A DNA stretch of 61,018 bases, from contig JAFUPV010000073.1 in assembly GCA_017472605.1 (NCBI GenBank), positions 1 through 61,018 on the forward strand. Direction: 5' to 3'. Shown in pieces: positions 8,626-17,623 of the stretch. A program made the translations under genes and the position numbers. The stretch is from Lachnospiraceae bacterium (GTDB lineage: Bacteria; Bacillota; Clostridia; Lachnospirales; Lachnospiraceae). The notes beneath the pieces are model-generated. The model worked only from the letters and a program-made list of their open reading frames with translations, had not been told where the DNA came from and did no database searches. Position 1 is the stretch's first letter, and each line of letters opens with the position of its first letter.

Positions 8626-10854
8626 TTACGCAACCAGCTTCTCAAACTCACTGAGAGGAAGCGGTCTGCTGAAATAGAATCCCTGAATGTTATCACATTG
8701 ATGCTTTCGAAGGAAATTTACCTGTGTTTCCTGTTCCACACCTTCTGCCGTGATCTTTAAGCCAAGGCTCTTGGCAAGACGGATCGTGTAATAGAGCAGT
8801 TTTTCACCGCTGTCGTTTCCGATGTAGTCGATCAGGCTCTTATCCAGCTTCAGCGTATCAAACTTCATTGTATTAAGCGATGCCAGTGACGAATAGCCAA
8901 CGCCGAAATCATCCAGCAGCAGTTCAAAACCGGCTTCATGGAACTGACGGATCAGTTTCTGGATGTCCGAGTTATTAATCGTTGCGCTTTCGGTGATTTC
9001 CAGCTGCACATATCTGGAATCCAGATCATAGTCATCACGGATCTTTTTGTATTTGCTTGCGACATGGGCATAGTAGAGGCTGACGCGTGAGATGTTGATT
9101 GAGATCGGCATCATCGGCTTTCCTTCCCGCTCCCACCGTTTCTGCTGACTGCAGACCGTTTCGAATACATACTCGTCCAGACGGGCAATCATTCCGTTCT
9201 TCTCAAAGAGCGGGATAAAGCTTCCCGGGGATACCATGGTTCCGTCCGCTCTGCGCCATCTGACCAGAGCCTCCGCGCCAACGATTTTGCTGTTCTGTGT
9301 ATCAAATTTGGGCTGGTACCAGACTTCAAACTGCCGTGTCTTCAGCGCTTCGTCGAAATTGTCTTCCAGCTCCTTGTTTCTGAGGATCTGTTCGTAATCC
9401 ACTTCCTCATAGAAGCAGTAACAGCGGTCACGGCGTCCCTTTACCAGCTGTTTTGCCTGATTGGCAAAGCTGTAAAGCTGCTCCACCGGCTCCGTCTTTG
9501 TCACTTCATAGATTCCATAGTAGGGAACGGCCTTCGGCACATTCAGCTGAACGGAAAGCGCGGTAATCTCCTGTTTCAGGGCCACCAGCAGCTCCACCAG
9601 CTTTTCCCGGTTTTCTCTCTGCAGATACAGGACGAAACGATCCGCGTTTACATGGGCTGCCAGTTCCTGTTCCCGGATGTTATTGCAGATAATTCCCCAG
9701 ATACACCGCAGAACTTCATCACCTTTCGCAATTCCGCAGGTGCTGTTGATGATCTTAAACTCTCCCATGTCCATCGAAACCAGATAGCCGGACAGATTCT
9801 TCTTTTCCGTGATCTTATGGACAAAGCAGACATAGTTATCGCCTTCTGTCAGCGGATCCACATAGGCAAGCTTCATCAGTTCCCTTCTCCGCTCCTGATA
9901 GGAGAGCAGATAGAGCAGCACCGCAGCAACAAGGATCACGATCATGACAACGATCATTCGCTGTACATCATACATGATCGGATTCAGACGCTCATTGAGA
10001 ACCTCGGCAGGGACGATGGTGAAAACGTACCACTGACCGCCCTCCACGCCGTTTTCCGTTTCACTGGTGAGATTTAACGGCATGCAGTAGTAGTAGCGTT
10101 CGCCTTCATACCGGTAGCTGCCAAAGCCGCTCTCATCCTTTTCCGCATAGGCCATCATCTGCTCCACGGCTTCTTTGTTTGACGGATCATAGTTGCGGAT
10201 TACCGTAAACATGTTTTCCGCGCCGTACATCGCGGCAAGCTTGGAATCCGCGATTACCGTTCCGTCTCTCTTTACCACATAGCTGTATCCTCTGCCGCCA
10301 AAGGATTCCACGTTCATCAGCTCACGGAATTTGCTGGTCTGGAACGTGGCAAACAGAACACCAGCCACCTCATTTGTCTTGTCATAAATCGGCACACTGA
10401 ACACGTTGATGTTCTCTTTCTCACCAATGGTATCGATGATTACATCGCTTACCACCTGCTTTCCTTCCATCGCCTTCCGATAGAATTCGCGGAAACCAAT
10501 GTCCTGAACATATCCGTCCGTCGTGTAGGCGATTCCCTGGGAATCGATGATTCCTAGACGCTTCAGATGGTAGATTTCTGCCAGCGGCTTCAGGGTTTCC
10601 ATGATGATCTCCTCATTCTCCGGATCCATCTGTGCCAGTTCCTTTGCCAGTCCGACAAGCAGATCCTGCTCCGATTCAATCTCCCGTCTCAGAATGGTGC
10701 TGGTCTGCTCCGCCACATCGTGAAGCGTTACCTGCATTTCATTTTTCAGCTCCGCTTCGATGCTCCGCATATATTGATTTACCATAATGATTGCAACAAT
10801 TACGGCTGCTACAAGTATCGCAGCCCGAAAGCTCCAGACTTTCTTCTCCCGCAT
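8626..10854 (-). CDS. Membrane Cache-GGDEF-EAL cyclic-di-GMP phosphodiesterase
   Basis: 742-residue membrane sensor. A transmembrane helix near residues 10-27 and another near 305-325 flank an extracellular Cache-like ligand domain. Next comes a degenerate GGDEF domain: the signature is HVNADRF, so cyclase activity is not expected. The C-terminal EAL domain (from about residue 505) keeps EALVRW, the ITES glutamate, DDFGVGYSS, the KLDKSLI lysine and AEGVE, so it should hydrolyse c-di-GMP. ATG 10854 follows GGGAGGACGAT; the extension to 10926 is unsupported. It is divergent from a diguanylate cyclase, giving an opposing enzyme pair. Confidence 0.9.
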   Translation of the reverse strand: MREKKVWSFRAAILVAAVIVAIIMVNQYMRSIEAELKNEMQVTLHDVAEQTSTILRREIESEQDLLVGLAKELAQMDPENEEIIMETLKPLAEIYHLKRLGIIDSQGIAYTTDGYVQDIGFREFYRKAMEGKQVVSDVIIDTIGEKENINVFSVPIYDKTNEVAGVLFATFQTSKFRELMNVESFGGRGYSYVVKRDGTVIADSKLAAMYGAENMFTVIRNYDPSNKEAVEQMMAYAEKDESGFGSYRYEGERYYYCMPLNLTSETENGVEGGQWYVFTIVPAEVLNERLNPIMYDVQRMIVVMIVILVAAVLLYLLSYQERRRELMKLAYVDPLTEGDNYVCFVHKITEKKNLSGYLVSMDMGEFKIINSTCGIAKGDEVLRCIWGIICNNIREQELAAHVNADRFVLYLQRENREKLVELLVALKQEITALSVQLNVPKAVPYYGIYEVTKTEPVEQLYSFANQAKQLVKGRRDRCYCFYEEVDYEQILRNKELEDNFDEALKTRQFEVWYQPKFDTQNSKIVGAEALVRWRRADGTMVSPGSFIPLFEKNGMIARLDEYVFETVCSQQKRWEREGKPMMPISINISRVSLYYAHVASKYKKIRDDYDLDSRYVQLEITESATINNSDIQKLIRQFHEAGFELLLDDFGVGYSSLASLNTMKFDTLKLDKSLIDYIGNDSGEKLLYYTIRLAKSLGLKITAEGVEQETQVNFLRKHQCDNIQGFYFSRPLPLSEFEKLVA

Positions 10855-11010
10855 ATCGTCCTCCCTGCCTGACAGACACCAGTCTGTCGCTTTGATTATA
10901 TCACATTCTGACGAATATGCTACCATTTTTTTGTAAAATCCTCTTCCATTTCCCAGTTTTTATGGTAAACTGAATATATAATCATTCTTCTTAAATTACG
11001 GAGGAATCAC

Positions 11011-13332
11011 ATGTTAAGTTCAAACAAGCGGCTGACGATTGGCGTTCTTGTCAGCGGAATTCTTGATGAGTTTACCAGTCATATCTGCAATGGCATCATG
11101 CTGGAAGCCAGAAAGCAGAATGCGGATGTTATCATCTTCCCCGGAAAGTATCTGGATCGTGATCTGCAGGATAACCGGGAATTGATGTATGAGTACCAGT
11201 ACAGCACCGTCTTTGCTTTCCCGAAAAAGGAAAATCTGGACGCGCTGATTGTTGCGGCCGACTGCATCGGATGTTTTGTCACAAAGGATCGGATTCGCAG
11301 TCTTCTTGAACAGTACCGTGACATCCCGACCATTCTGATTGCATCAAAAATGGATGGCTATGTGGATGTCACTTTTGATAATGTGCACGGCATTCAGGAG
11401 GCGCTGGAATACCTGATCCATGCCTGCGGATGCAGAAAGTTCGGAATGATCGGCGGAAATAAAAGCAACACAGACGCCCGGGAGCGAAAAGAAGTGTTTC
11501 TGTCCGTTCTGAAAGAACACGGGATTGCATGGGATGATTCCATGTTCGCGGAAGGAAATCTCTCCCGCCGAAGTACCAGAGCTTACCGCACGCTGCTGGA
11601 TCGCCACCCGGATCTGGATGCTGTTTTCTGTGTCAATGACGATACCGCCATCGGTCTTTATTCGGAACTGAAAAAGCGTGGTCTGCAGCCCGGAAAGAAC
11701 ATCTCGGTTCTCGGCTTCGACGATACCCAGGCAGCTGCCAAAACAATTCCGCCTCTTTCTTCCGTCCGTGCCGATCCCAACCAGCTGGGTGAAGCGGCAG
11801 TCAGCACGCTGATCTCCCTTTTGAATCAGGAACAGAAAGCAGATGTTGTGATCCCGACCCGCTTTGTGCTTCGCGACTCCATCTGCCCGCCGCTGTCCGC
11901 TCAGGAAAACAGGCTTCATGTTCTGGAGCATCTGGATACCAGTTTTCATGATATTTTCTACCGGAATTATCACGCGGAAATGGAGGATCAGATCGACGGT
12001 CTGAAACAGGCCTATGTTTCCTGCCTGACGGCTCTTGCCTCCCATTTCCATCCTCAGGACGCAAAGCCTGCCGCCATGGTGGCCGTTTTCCATTCGCTGG
12101 ATCAGCTTCTGAACCACCCAGGCCTTGCCCAGGCAGACATGGACGCCCTGATGACCGTTTTTGAAGGACTCTATCATGAGCTTCAGAACCGGATCACAGA
12201 CAAGGATGCCGCTCTGGAACTGAGGGATACGTATCTGGTTCTGTACAAAAAAATAATACGTGCCATGAACAGGCAGACAGCGGATGTTCTGGCAAATGAA
12301 TATAAAACCAATTACGATGTCAAACTCTTTGTCCAGAACATTCTGCAGTTTGAACAGGGAAATGATCAGAGCTACTGCTCGCTTCTCCAGAATCTGGACT
12401 GGCTTCAGATTCAGAATGCCAGACTCTACCTCTATCAGGCACCTGTTGAGCATGCCTTTCTGGAACCGTTTGAGGCGCCGGACACACTGTATTTGAAAGC
12501 GGTTCTCAAAAACGGAATCGTCAGCCAGATCTCTGCCGATCAGCAGGCACGCAGTCTTTCCTCCATCTTCACACAGGATCAGGAAGAAGACGGCCCTGCC
12601 ACTGCCATGGTTCTTCTTCCGCTTTTCAGCGGCCGCATCCTCTATGGTGTTCTTCTCTGTGACATGACACAGGCGCTGTTCACCAACGGTGAGTTCCTTG
12701 TCAACCAGCTCGGGTCAGCCATCAAGATGATCACCCTGCTGGATGCCAATGAGAAGATCCAGATGAAGCTGGAAGACAATCTGGCCATGCTCAAAGACCA
12801 TAACATTGAGCTGGATACCCTGTCCAAATCCGATCAGCTGACCGGAATCCTGAACCGGCGCGGTTTCTACAGCCGTGCGGAGGAACTGATCCAGCAGTAC
12901 AGGGAAGAAAATCGTCCTGCTCTGCTCTTCTTCGTGGACATGAATAATCTGAAAATCATCAACGACCGCTACGGTCACAAAGAGGGCGACTCCTCTCTCA
13001 GCAAAATCGGACAGTTTCTGAAGGAGCTGACCGGAAACCGCGGAATTGCCGGCCGCATCGGCGGCGATGAGTTTGTCTGTCTCCTGGCAACGCGCGGATT
13101 TGATGACGAAGAGGAAATCCTTTCCTTCCTCTACCGGAAATTTGATGATTACAACAAAAACAGTTCCAAACCATACAATCTGACCATCTCGGCCGGAGCC
13201 TGTCCGCTCCTTCCGGACAGCACGATTACGCTGAAAGAGGCGCTGACCGCTGCTGACCAGAAATTGTATGAAGCAAAAAAGCACAAGTGCAAAATTGTGG
13301 AAAAAGAAACTGCCGCAAACATAATCCAGTAA
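11011..13332 (+). CDS. LacI-type ligand-binding domain fused to a diguanylate cyclase
   Basis: 773 residues with no signal peptide or membrane helix, so cytoplasmic. Residues ~8-285 resemble the periplasmic-binding-protein-like sugar domain of LacI/GalR regulators (VLGFDDTQAAAKTIPPLSSV is the usual ending), but without the DNA-binding HTH. A long helical and GAF-like middle follows. The C-terminal GGDEF domain (RIGGDEF, residues 684-688, with DQLTGILNRRGF and FFVDMNNLKIIND upstream) looks active; no RxxD inhibitory site lies before it. It should make c-di-GMP in response to a soluble ligand, perhaps a sugar. Start has GGAGGAATCAC upstream. Confidence 0.9.
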   Translation: MLSSNKRLTIGVLVSGILDEFTSHICNGIMLEARKQNADVIIFPGKYLDRDLQDNRELMYEYQYSTVFAFPKKENLDALIVAADCIGCFVTKDRIRSLLEQYRDIPTILIASKMDGYVDVTFDNVHGIQEALEYLIHACGCRKFGMIGGNKSNTDARERKEVFLSVLKEHGIAWDDSMFAEGNLSRRSTRAYRTLLDRHPDLDAVFCVNDDTAIGLYSELKKRGLQPGKNISVLGFDDTQAAAKTIPPLSSVRADPNQLGEAAVSTLISLLNQEQKADVVIPTRFVLRDSICPPLSAQENRLHVLEHLDTSFHDIFYRNYHAEMEDQIDGLKQAYVSCLTALASHFHPQDAKPAAMVAVFHSLDQLLNHPGLAQADMDALMTVFEGLYHELQNRITDKDAALELRDTYLVLYKKIIRAMNRQTADVLANEYKTNYDVKLFVQNILQFEQGNDQSYCSLLQNLDWLQIQNARLYLYQAPVEHAFLEPFEAPDTLYLKAVLKNGIVSQISADQQARSLSSIFTQDQEEDGPATAMVLLPLFSGRILYGVLLCDMTQALFTNGEFLVNQLGSAIKMITLLDANEKIQMKLEDNLAMLKDHNIELDTLSKSDQLTGILNRRGFYSRAEELIQQYREENRPALLFFVDMNNLKIINDRYGHKEGDSSLSKIGQFLKELTGNRGIAGRIGGDEFVCLLATRGFDDEEEILSFLYRKFDDYNKNSSKPYNLTISAGACPLLPDSTITLKEALTAADQKLYEAKKHKCKIVEKETAANIIQ

Positions 13333-13336
13333 GAAC

Positions 13337-13400
13337 AAAATGCTCCCTTTCTTGCCTGGCCTGCGAACCAGCAGGCACCGGCAGGAAAGGGAGCATTTCC
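13337..13400. terminator. Bidirectional terminator
   Basis: AAATGCTCCCTTTC and GAAAGGGAGCATTT pair around a loop that holds a second GC-rich hairpin. T-tracts lie on both sides, serving the convergent diguanylate cyclase and LuxR-type genes. Confidence 0.85.
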
Positions 13401-13420
13401 ATTTTTTCCCGTCGTTCCGG

Positions 13421-15796
13421 TTACAGCAGCTTCAGGTTTCTCGCTGCAAGCACCGCGTCCGCCTTTCCCGACACGCCCAGTTTTTTGTAATTCTGCTTGA
13501 TGTGGTAACGGACGTTCTCCACCTTCATGGAAAGCCGTTCTGCAATCTCGCCTGCAGACAGGCCATCTGCCTGCAGACGCAGAATCGCCAGTGCATTTTC
13601 CGAGAAGTCCGGAAGATGAGCCATTTCACGCTTCAGATAGACCGGATAGTGAAGTGCCATTCGCTGTGTCTCCCGGAAAATCCGGTCAAGCCACAGCGGA
13701 TCCAGTCTGCCGCATGCTCTCAGACGTTTCTCTCCTGCTTCCAGAAGTTCCAGAATCGCTGCGCCTTCCTCTGACAGGATGCGGACGAAATGGTAAGCCG
13801 CCGCCTGCTCCATCGCTTCCAGCAGCAGGTCATACCAGTCCTTTTCTCCCATCCGGTAATGGGCAATTGCCATCAGAAGCTTCACTTCCATTCCAATGTA
13901 TGTCCGATTATAGGATTCCGCATAATAGTTCAGCTTTTCCAGCAGGGAGCAGGCTCTCCAATACTGACCAAGAAGCAGGTAGCAGCGCACTTTTGTCAGG
14001 TAGCGGTAACGTTCCAGGATGTAAAATTCCCGGTTTTCATCAGGAGCCGCCTTCATCCATCGCTCTGCCGCTTCCCGGTTTCCCTCAATCAGAAACAGAC
14101 GGCAGCGCAGCGCTTCCAGATTAGGCAGGATCTGCAGCACCTTTTTCTCCCGTACACGCTGTTCAAAGGAATTCAGCAGGCTGACTGCAGCTTCGTCCTC
14201 ACCATGAATCAGATTCATCCGAACCTGAATGCCGACACTGGCAAACTCGATTTCCATCCGTCCTCCGGCTTCCGCTTCCATGCGGCTGCGGCTGAGCATC
14301 GTAAGGACTTCATAGGTATCTTCCCCTTTTTCGTAGCTGCTCTCACCCAGCGCCAGATTTAAGAACCCTTTTCCGTAACGTCCAAGCGCGCGTTCCATGA
14401 TTTTTCCGACTGTCGACGCAAGCGCACGGTCATTGCGGCTCCACTCACAGAAATCCTTGCCTCCGTTCATGACCGACGGAAGATTGCTTGTCACGGAAAA
14501 CTCCGGCAATGTGATTCCCTTGTCGAACAGCATGGCCGGCAGTTTCTTCACAACTTCGAGAATTCCCGTCATACCGCGGTGGGGAAGGGCAATATCCAGG
14601 TAAAGCAGACGGGCAAGCGCCTCTCTCCGCTCTCCTCCGCGCACATTATCTGCATGTTTTTGAAGGCGTTCATACCACTCCTCGCTCTTCTGCGGCTGCA
14701 TCAGCAGCGAATACAGCATGCTCATGCCGCTAATCAGGATGGCACTGTCCTCGATATCCTGTTCCTCCATTCCCAGGTAGTAATCACGCAGTTCATGGTA
14801 ATGACCATTTCCCGGATTTCGTCTGGCATTGCGGATCAGCAGTTCCTTCACCCGTCCTGTCTGTCCGCACTGTTTATACATGTTAAGAGCCTCCGGTATC
14901 CGGTCATGCATCTCATAGTACAGACCGGCGCTGTAGCAGAATTCTCTCACCCGCTCCTGACCAAACGTCTTCTGCGCGCATCGGCGAAGCATGCGAAGGA
15001 ATTCTTTCCGGATCCGATACACTCCATTGCTTTCTTTCAGAAAATTTCCGGCACGCTGAGCCTGTTCCAGAAGCAGGCTGATGTGTCTGTTTCCTGCAAT
15101 CATCCCGGCAAGATTCTGATCAAACTCTTCCACAACGCTGACCATCATCAGAAACTCTGCCAGTTCCGGATCCATCTGAACCAGCACACTGTTTTCCAGA
15201 AACCGGTCGAAGGTAATCCGGACTTCTTCGATCAGCGTCTCATCAAGCGTTCTTCCTTCCAGCAATTTCATGGAAAACAGATGGTATGCATGTGCATTTC
15301 CATTGCACACCTCGCAGATTTTATCCGCAGCTGTCTGGCTCAGAGAAATCCCGGCGGCTTCCAGACATGCACAGATTTCCTTTTTCTTCAGTGCCAGCTG
15401 CTCTTCTCCAATGACGACCATTCCCTTTCTCAGATAGGCAGGAAGAAGCCAGGGAAGAACCGGACTTCTGCTGATCAGAATCAGCCAGATATCATCCCGC
15501 ACGATCAGTGAGAGAATTTTCTTCTGCACGTCTTCCCTGAAAAGCAAATGGAGATCGTCAATGACAACGATTGTCTCGTTCTGTTCTTTCACAGGCATAT
15601 TCACAAGATCCGAAAGATCCGGATTTCCATTCTCACAGGTATACCATCTGCAGTTTTTCTCACCGACAAACTGCTTTACCAGTTCTGTTTTTCCAAATCC
15701 GGTCGCGCCATAAATGTAGGTGACCTGATTCACATGTTTTGCCATTCGGAGCATCTTCCACGCCTCACCGGGAGCAATGTAGTCTTTTCGTTTCAT
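13421..15796 (-). CDS. Large ATP-binding LuxR family regulator (MalT/LAL type)
   Basis: 791-residue regulator of the MalT/LAL class. The N-terminus has a STAND-type NTPase with Walker A GATGFGKTEL (about residues 30-39) and Walker B IVVIDDLHLL. A long helical, TPR-like middle would bind an inducer. The last ~65 residues are a LuxR HTH (GLSAGEIAERLSMKVENVRY). Such proteins usually activate sugar or secondary metabolite genes after ATP and inducer binding. The target is not obvious: it faces away from oadB across a 260-bp gap. Codon use looks like its neighbours. Confidence 0.9.
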   Translation of the reverse strand: MKRKDYIAPGEAWKMLRMAKHVNQVTYIYGATGFGKTELVKQFVGEKNCRWYTCENGNPDLSDLVNMPVKEQNETIVVIDDLHLLFREDVQKKILSLIVRDDIWLILISRSPVLPWLLPAYLRKGMVVIGEEQLALKKKEICACLEAAGISLSQTAADKICEVCNGNAHAYHLFSMKLLEGRTLDETLIEEVRITFDRFLENSVLVQMDPELAEFLMMVSVVEEFDQNLAGMIAGNRHISLLLEQAQRAGNFLKESNGVYRIRKEFLRMLRRCAQKTFGQERVREFCYSAGLYYEMHDRIPEALNMYKQCGQTGRVKELLIRNARRNPGNGHYHELRDYYLGMEEQDIEDSAILISGMSMLYSLLMQPQKSEEWYERLQKHADNVRGGERREALARLLYLDIALPHRGMTGILEVVKKLPAMLFDKGITLPEFSVTSNLPSVMNGGKDFCEWSRNDRALASTVGKIMERALGRYGKGFLNLALGESSYEKGEDTYEVLTMLSRSRMEAEAGGRMEIEFASVGIQVRMNLIHGEDEAAVSLLNSFEQRVREKKVLQILPNLEALRCRLFLIEGNREAAERWMKAAPDENREFYILERYRYLTKVRCYLLLGQYWRACSLLEKLNYYAESYNRTYIGMEVKLLMAIAHYRMGEKDWYDLLLEAMEQAAAYHFVRILSEEGAAILELLEAGEKRLRACGRLDPLWLDRIFRETQRMALHYPVYLKREMAHLPDFSENALAILRLQADGLSAGEIAERLSMKVENVRYHIKQNYKKLGVSGKADAVLAARNLKLL

Positions 15797-15941
15797 GATT
15801 CTCTCCTTCCCGTGTTTTTTTCAGTATACCATACCCAATTTCCATTCGTCCACTACCAAATCAGGTAGTTTTTCTGATGAGTGTACAGGCTATATTCGTC
15901 GAATAAAAGCGTAAGCACCCTTACCCGCTCCGCTGCCCGCG

Positions 15942-16007
15942 CAAATCCGACCGAACGTGTCACCGGCACGTTCGTCTGGATGTATAGACGATCCGACCGA
16001 ACGTATA
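15942..16007. repeat. Dispersed palindromic repeat, copy A
   Basis: Contains ATCCGACCGAACGTG, then TCACCGG, then CACGTTCGTCTGGATGTAT. The CGAACGTG and CACGTTCG arms form an 8-bp hairpin with a 7-nt loop. A second half copy, GATCCGACCGAACGTAT, ends the element. Related copies are near 40356, 48687 and 51329. It sits between the LuxR-type gene and the oad terminator. Confidence 0.85.
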
Positions 16008-16008
16008 T

Positions 16009-16048
16009 AAAAATCAGAAGCGGCATAGTCCAAAGACTACACCGCTTC
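16009..16048 (-). terminator. Terminator of the oadB operon
   Basis: On the minus strand GAAGCGGTGTAGTC pairs with GACTATGCCGCTTC over 14 bp, two of them G-U wobbles, around a TTTG loop; TGATTTTT follows. It lies 9 bp past the stop of the 43-residue gene. Confidence 0.85.
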
Positions 16049-16056
16049 CAAATGAT

Positions 16057-16188
16057 TTATTTATCTTTCTTTCCGGACATCTTTCCCAGAATCCATACAA
16101 ACACCATGATGATGCAGATGGTTACGAAAATTCCAAGCATACCCTTGCCCATGATGGCAAGCGCAGCTCCAACTACTTCCCAATTCAT
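16057..16188 (-). CDS. Small OadG-like membrane protein, 43 residues
   Basis: Tiny single-span membrane protein MNWEVVGAALAIMGKGMLGI..., ending GKMSGKKDK. A hydrophobic helix covers residues ~8-35 and is followed by a lysine-rich tail. Strong site GGAGGAACCGAAT precedes the ATG, it follows oadB by 26 bp and is followed by a terminator, so it is a real gene. It resembles the helical part of OadG, the gamma subunit that holds Na+-decarboxylase complexes together, but lacks the soluble gamma tail. Role as a small stabilising partner of OadB is inferred from context. Confidence 0.85.
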   Translation of the reverse strand: MNWEVVGAALAIMGKGMLGIFVTICIIMVFVWILGKMSGKKDK

Positions 16189-16214
16189 ATTCGGTTCCTC
16201 CTTTTGGTTTCCAT

Positions 16215-17351
16215 TTACAGGAACTGTGATACCAGGTTAATGATCAGACCACCGGCAATTACAGATGCAATCTGACCGGAAACGTTTGCACCGGCTGCGT
16301 GCATCAGAATGATGTTGCCCGGCTCTTCCTGCGCTGCCATCTTCTGTACGACACGGGAAGACATCGGGAACGCGGAAATTCCGGCACCGCCGACCATCGG
16401 GTTGATCTTCTTCTTCAGGAACAGGTTCATGAATTTCGCAACAAGAACGCCGCCGATGGTATCCATGACAAACGCGAACAGACCGATTGCCATGATCATC
16501 AGAGTCTCAACAGTTACGAACTGCTCTGCCTTCATGCTGAAGGAAATGGAAATACCAAGAAGCAGGGTAACCAGGTTTGCCAGCTGGTTCTGTGCCGTAT
16601 CGGACATGGTTCCGAGAACACCGCACTCTCTGATCAGGTTACCGAACATCAGGAAACCTACCAGCGCAACGGACTGCGGAGCAACAAGACCTACACTGAT
16701 GGTGGTAACGATCGGGAATGCGATACGGATTCTCTTGGTAACAGCCTGCGGATTGTATTCCATGTGGATTGCACGCTCCTTCTTGGTTGTTACAAGACGG
16801 ATTGCAAACGGCTGAACGATCGGAACAAGTGCCATGTACGAATATGCGGCAACGGCGATCGGGCCCACATACTTGGAACCAAGAACCTGAGATACCAGGA
16901 TTGCAGTCGGGCCGTCAGCAGCACCAATGATACCGATGGAAGCAGCATCCAGGATGCTGAATCCAAGACATGCAGCCAGCAGAATCGCTGCGAAAATACC
17001 ACACTGTGCAGCTGCTCCAAAAAGGAACATCAGCGGGTTGGACAGAAGCGGTCCAAAATCGATCATTGCACCGATACCAATGAACAGCAGGATCGGCATT
17101 GCCTCAGATGCCTCAATACCTACATCAAACAGCCACTGAATAATTCCGTGCGACTCAATTCCTCCCTGCAGCGTCTGATCCAGCACGCCGGAAAAAGGAA
17201 GGTTTACAAGAATTGCGCCGAATCCCATCGGCAGAAGCAGCGACGGCTCATACTCCTTACTGATTGCAAGCCAGATCAGAACGATACCGATCGCAAACAT
17301 GACAACCTGCTGCCACGTTAACGCAAGCAATCCCTCCACCAAAAACTCCAT
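16215..17351 (-). CDS. oadB: Na+-translocating decarboxylase subunit beta
   Basis: 378-residue polytopic membrane protein of the OadB/GcdB/MmdB family, which couples decarboxylation of oxaloacetate, glutaconyl-CoA or methylmalonyl-CoA to Na+ export. The family signature GIIGAADGPTAI, with the Na+/proton aspartate, is present, as are the duplicated half-membrane repeats and the C-terminal AGANVSGQIASVIAGG segment. ATG 17351 follows GGAGGATGTAAC; the frame extends to 17459 but that part lies in the regulatory leader. No carboxyltransferase (alpha) or biotin carrier gene is in the window, so the partner must be elsewhere. Confidence 0.93.
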   Translation of the reverse strand: MEFLVEGLLALTWQQVVMFAIGIVLIWLAISKEYEPSLLLPMGFGAILVNLPFSGVLDQTLQGGIESHGIIQWLFDVGIEASEAMPILLFIGIGAMIDFGPLLSNPLMFLFGAAAQCGIFAAILLAACLGFSILDAASIGIIGAADGPTAILVSQVLGSKYVGPIAVAAYSYMALVPIVQPFAIRLVTTKKERAIHMEYNPQAVTKRIRIAFPIVTTISVGLVAPQSVALVGFLMFGNLIRECGVLGTMSDTAQNQLANLVTLLLGISISFSMKAEQFVTVETLMIMAIGLFAFVMDTIGGVLVAKFMNLFLKKKINPMVGGAGISAFPMSSRVVQKMAAQEEPGNIILMHAAGANVSGQIASVIAGGLIINLVSQFL

Positions 17352-17462
17352 GTTACATCCTCCAGTCTTTTGTTTTCCCAGGGAGATTTTTCTTTTGCAC
17401 GTACAGGCGTTTCCGCCGGATTCCAATTTTCTGCCTGCAGATGGCTGTTCCAGCTGCATCAG

Positions 17463-17592
17463 TAAAAAAGACTTTCATTGCAGGAAGCGTTCCCTGTAAT
17501 AAAAGTCTTGCTGTTTCAACTTACCGCGGGCATAAAGCCGGTTTGACGCATGAAAGTCCATATTAATCTATGGTAGCTACTCCCTTTGCATT
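17463..17592 (-). promoter_or_regulatory. Candidate yybP-ykoY (Mn2+) riboswitch with intrinsic terminator, upstream of oadB
   Basis: Minus-strand leader. Near its 5' end (17592-17572) is AAAGGGAGTAGC; later come GCGTCAA, ACCGGC and AGCAAGACTTTTAT (17513-17500). This order resembles the yybP-ykoY manganese riboswitch (GGGGAGUAG ... CGUCAA ... CCGGC ... AGCAAGACCUUU) from memory. The AAGACTTTTATT end is also the left arm of a terminator, AAGACTTTTATTACAGG with CCTGCAATGAAAGTCTT and a T-run (17509-17463). Aptamer closure and terminator are thus mutually exclusive, predicting an ON switch. One G of the GGGG run is missing. A Na+-sensing class is an alternative. Confidence 0.7.
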
Positions 17593-17594
17593 CT

Positions 17595-17623
17595 ATCATA
17601 AAGAATCTGCCGTGGATTGTCAA
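17595..17623 (-). promoter_or_regulatory. Strong predicted promoter of the oadB leader
   Basis: Minus strand: consensus -35 TTGACA (17623-17618), 17 bp spacer, -10 TATGAT (17600-17595). The transcript would start around 17588, at the 5' edge of the riboswitch-like leader. Between it and the terminator at 17890 there is nothing I recognise. Confidence 0.85.

Noticed and set aside
11344-12453. Minus-strand frame of 369 codons
   Set aside because: Opposite the LacI-GGDEF gene; no family likeness and no start signals.
15881-16240. Plus-strand gene containing ERVTGTFVWM
   Set aside because: The similar peptide at 40390 comes from the dispersed repeat read in the same frame; no start signals and it overlaps the oad terminator and small gene.
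16299-17321. Long plus-strand frame of 340 codons
   Set aside because: It lies exactly opposite oadB, has no ribosome binding site, and its composition is that of an antisense shadow.
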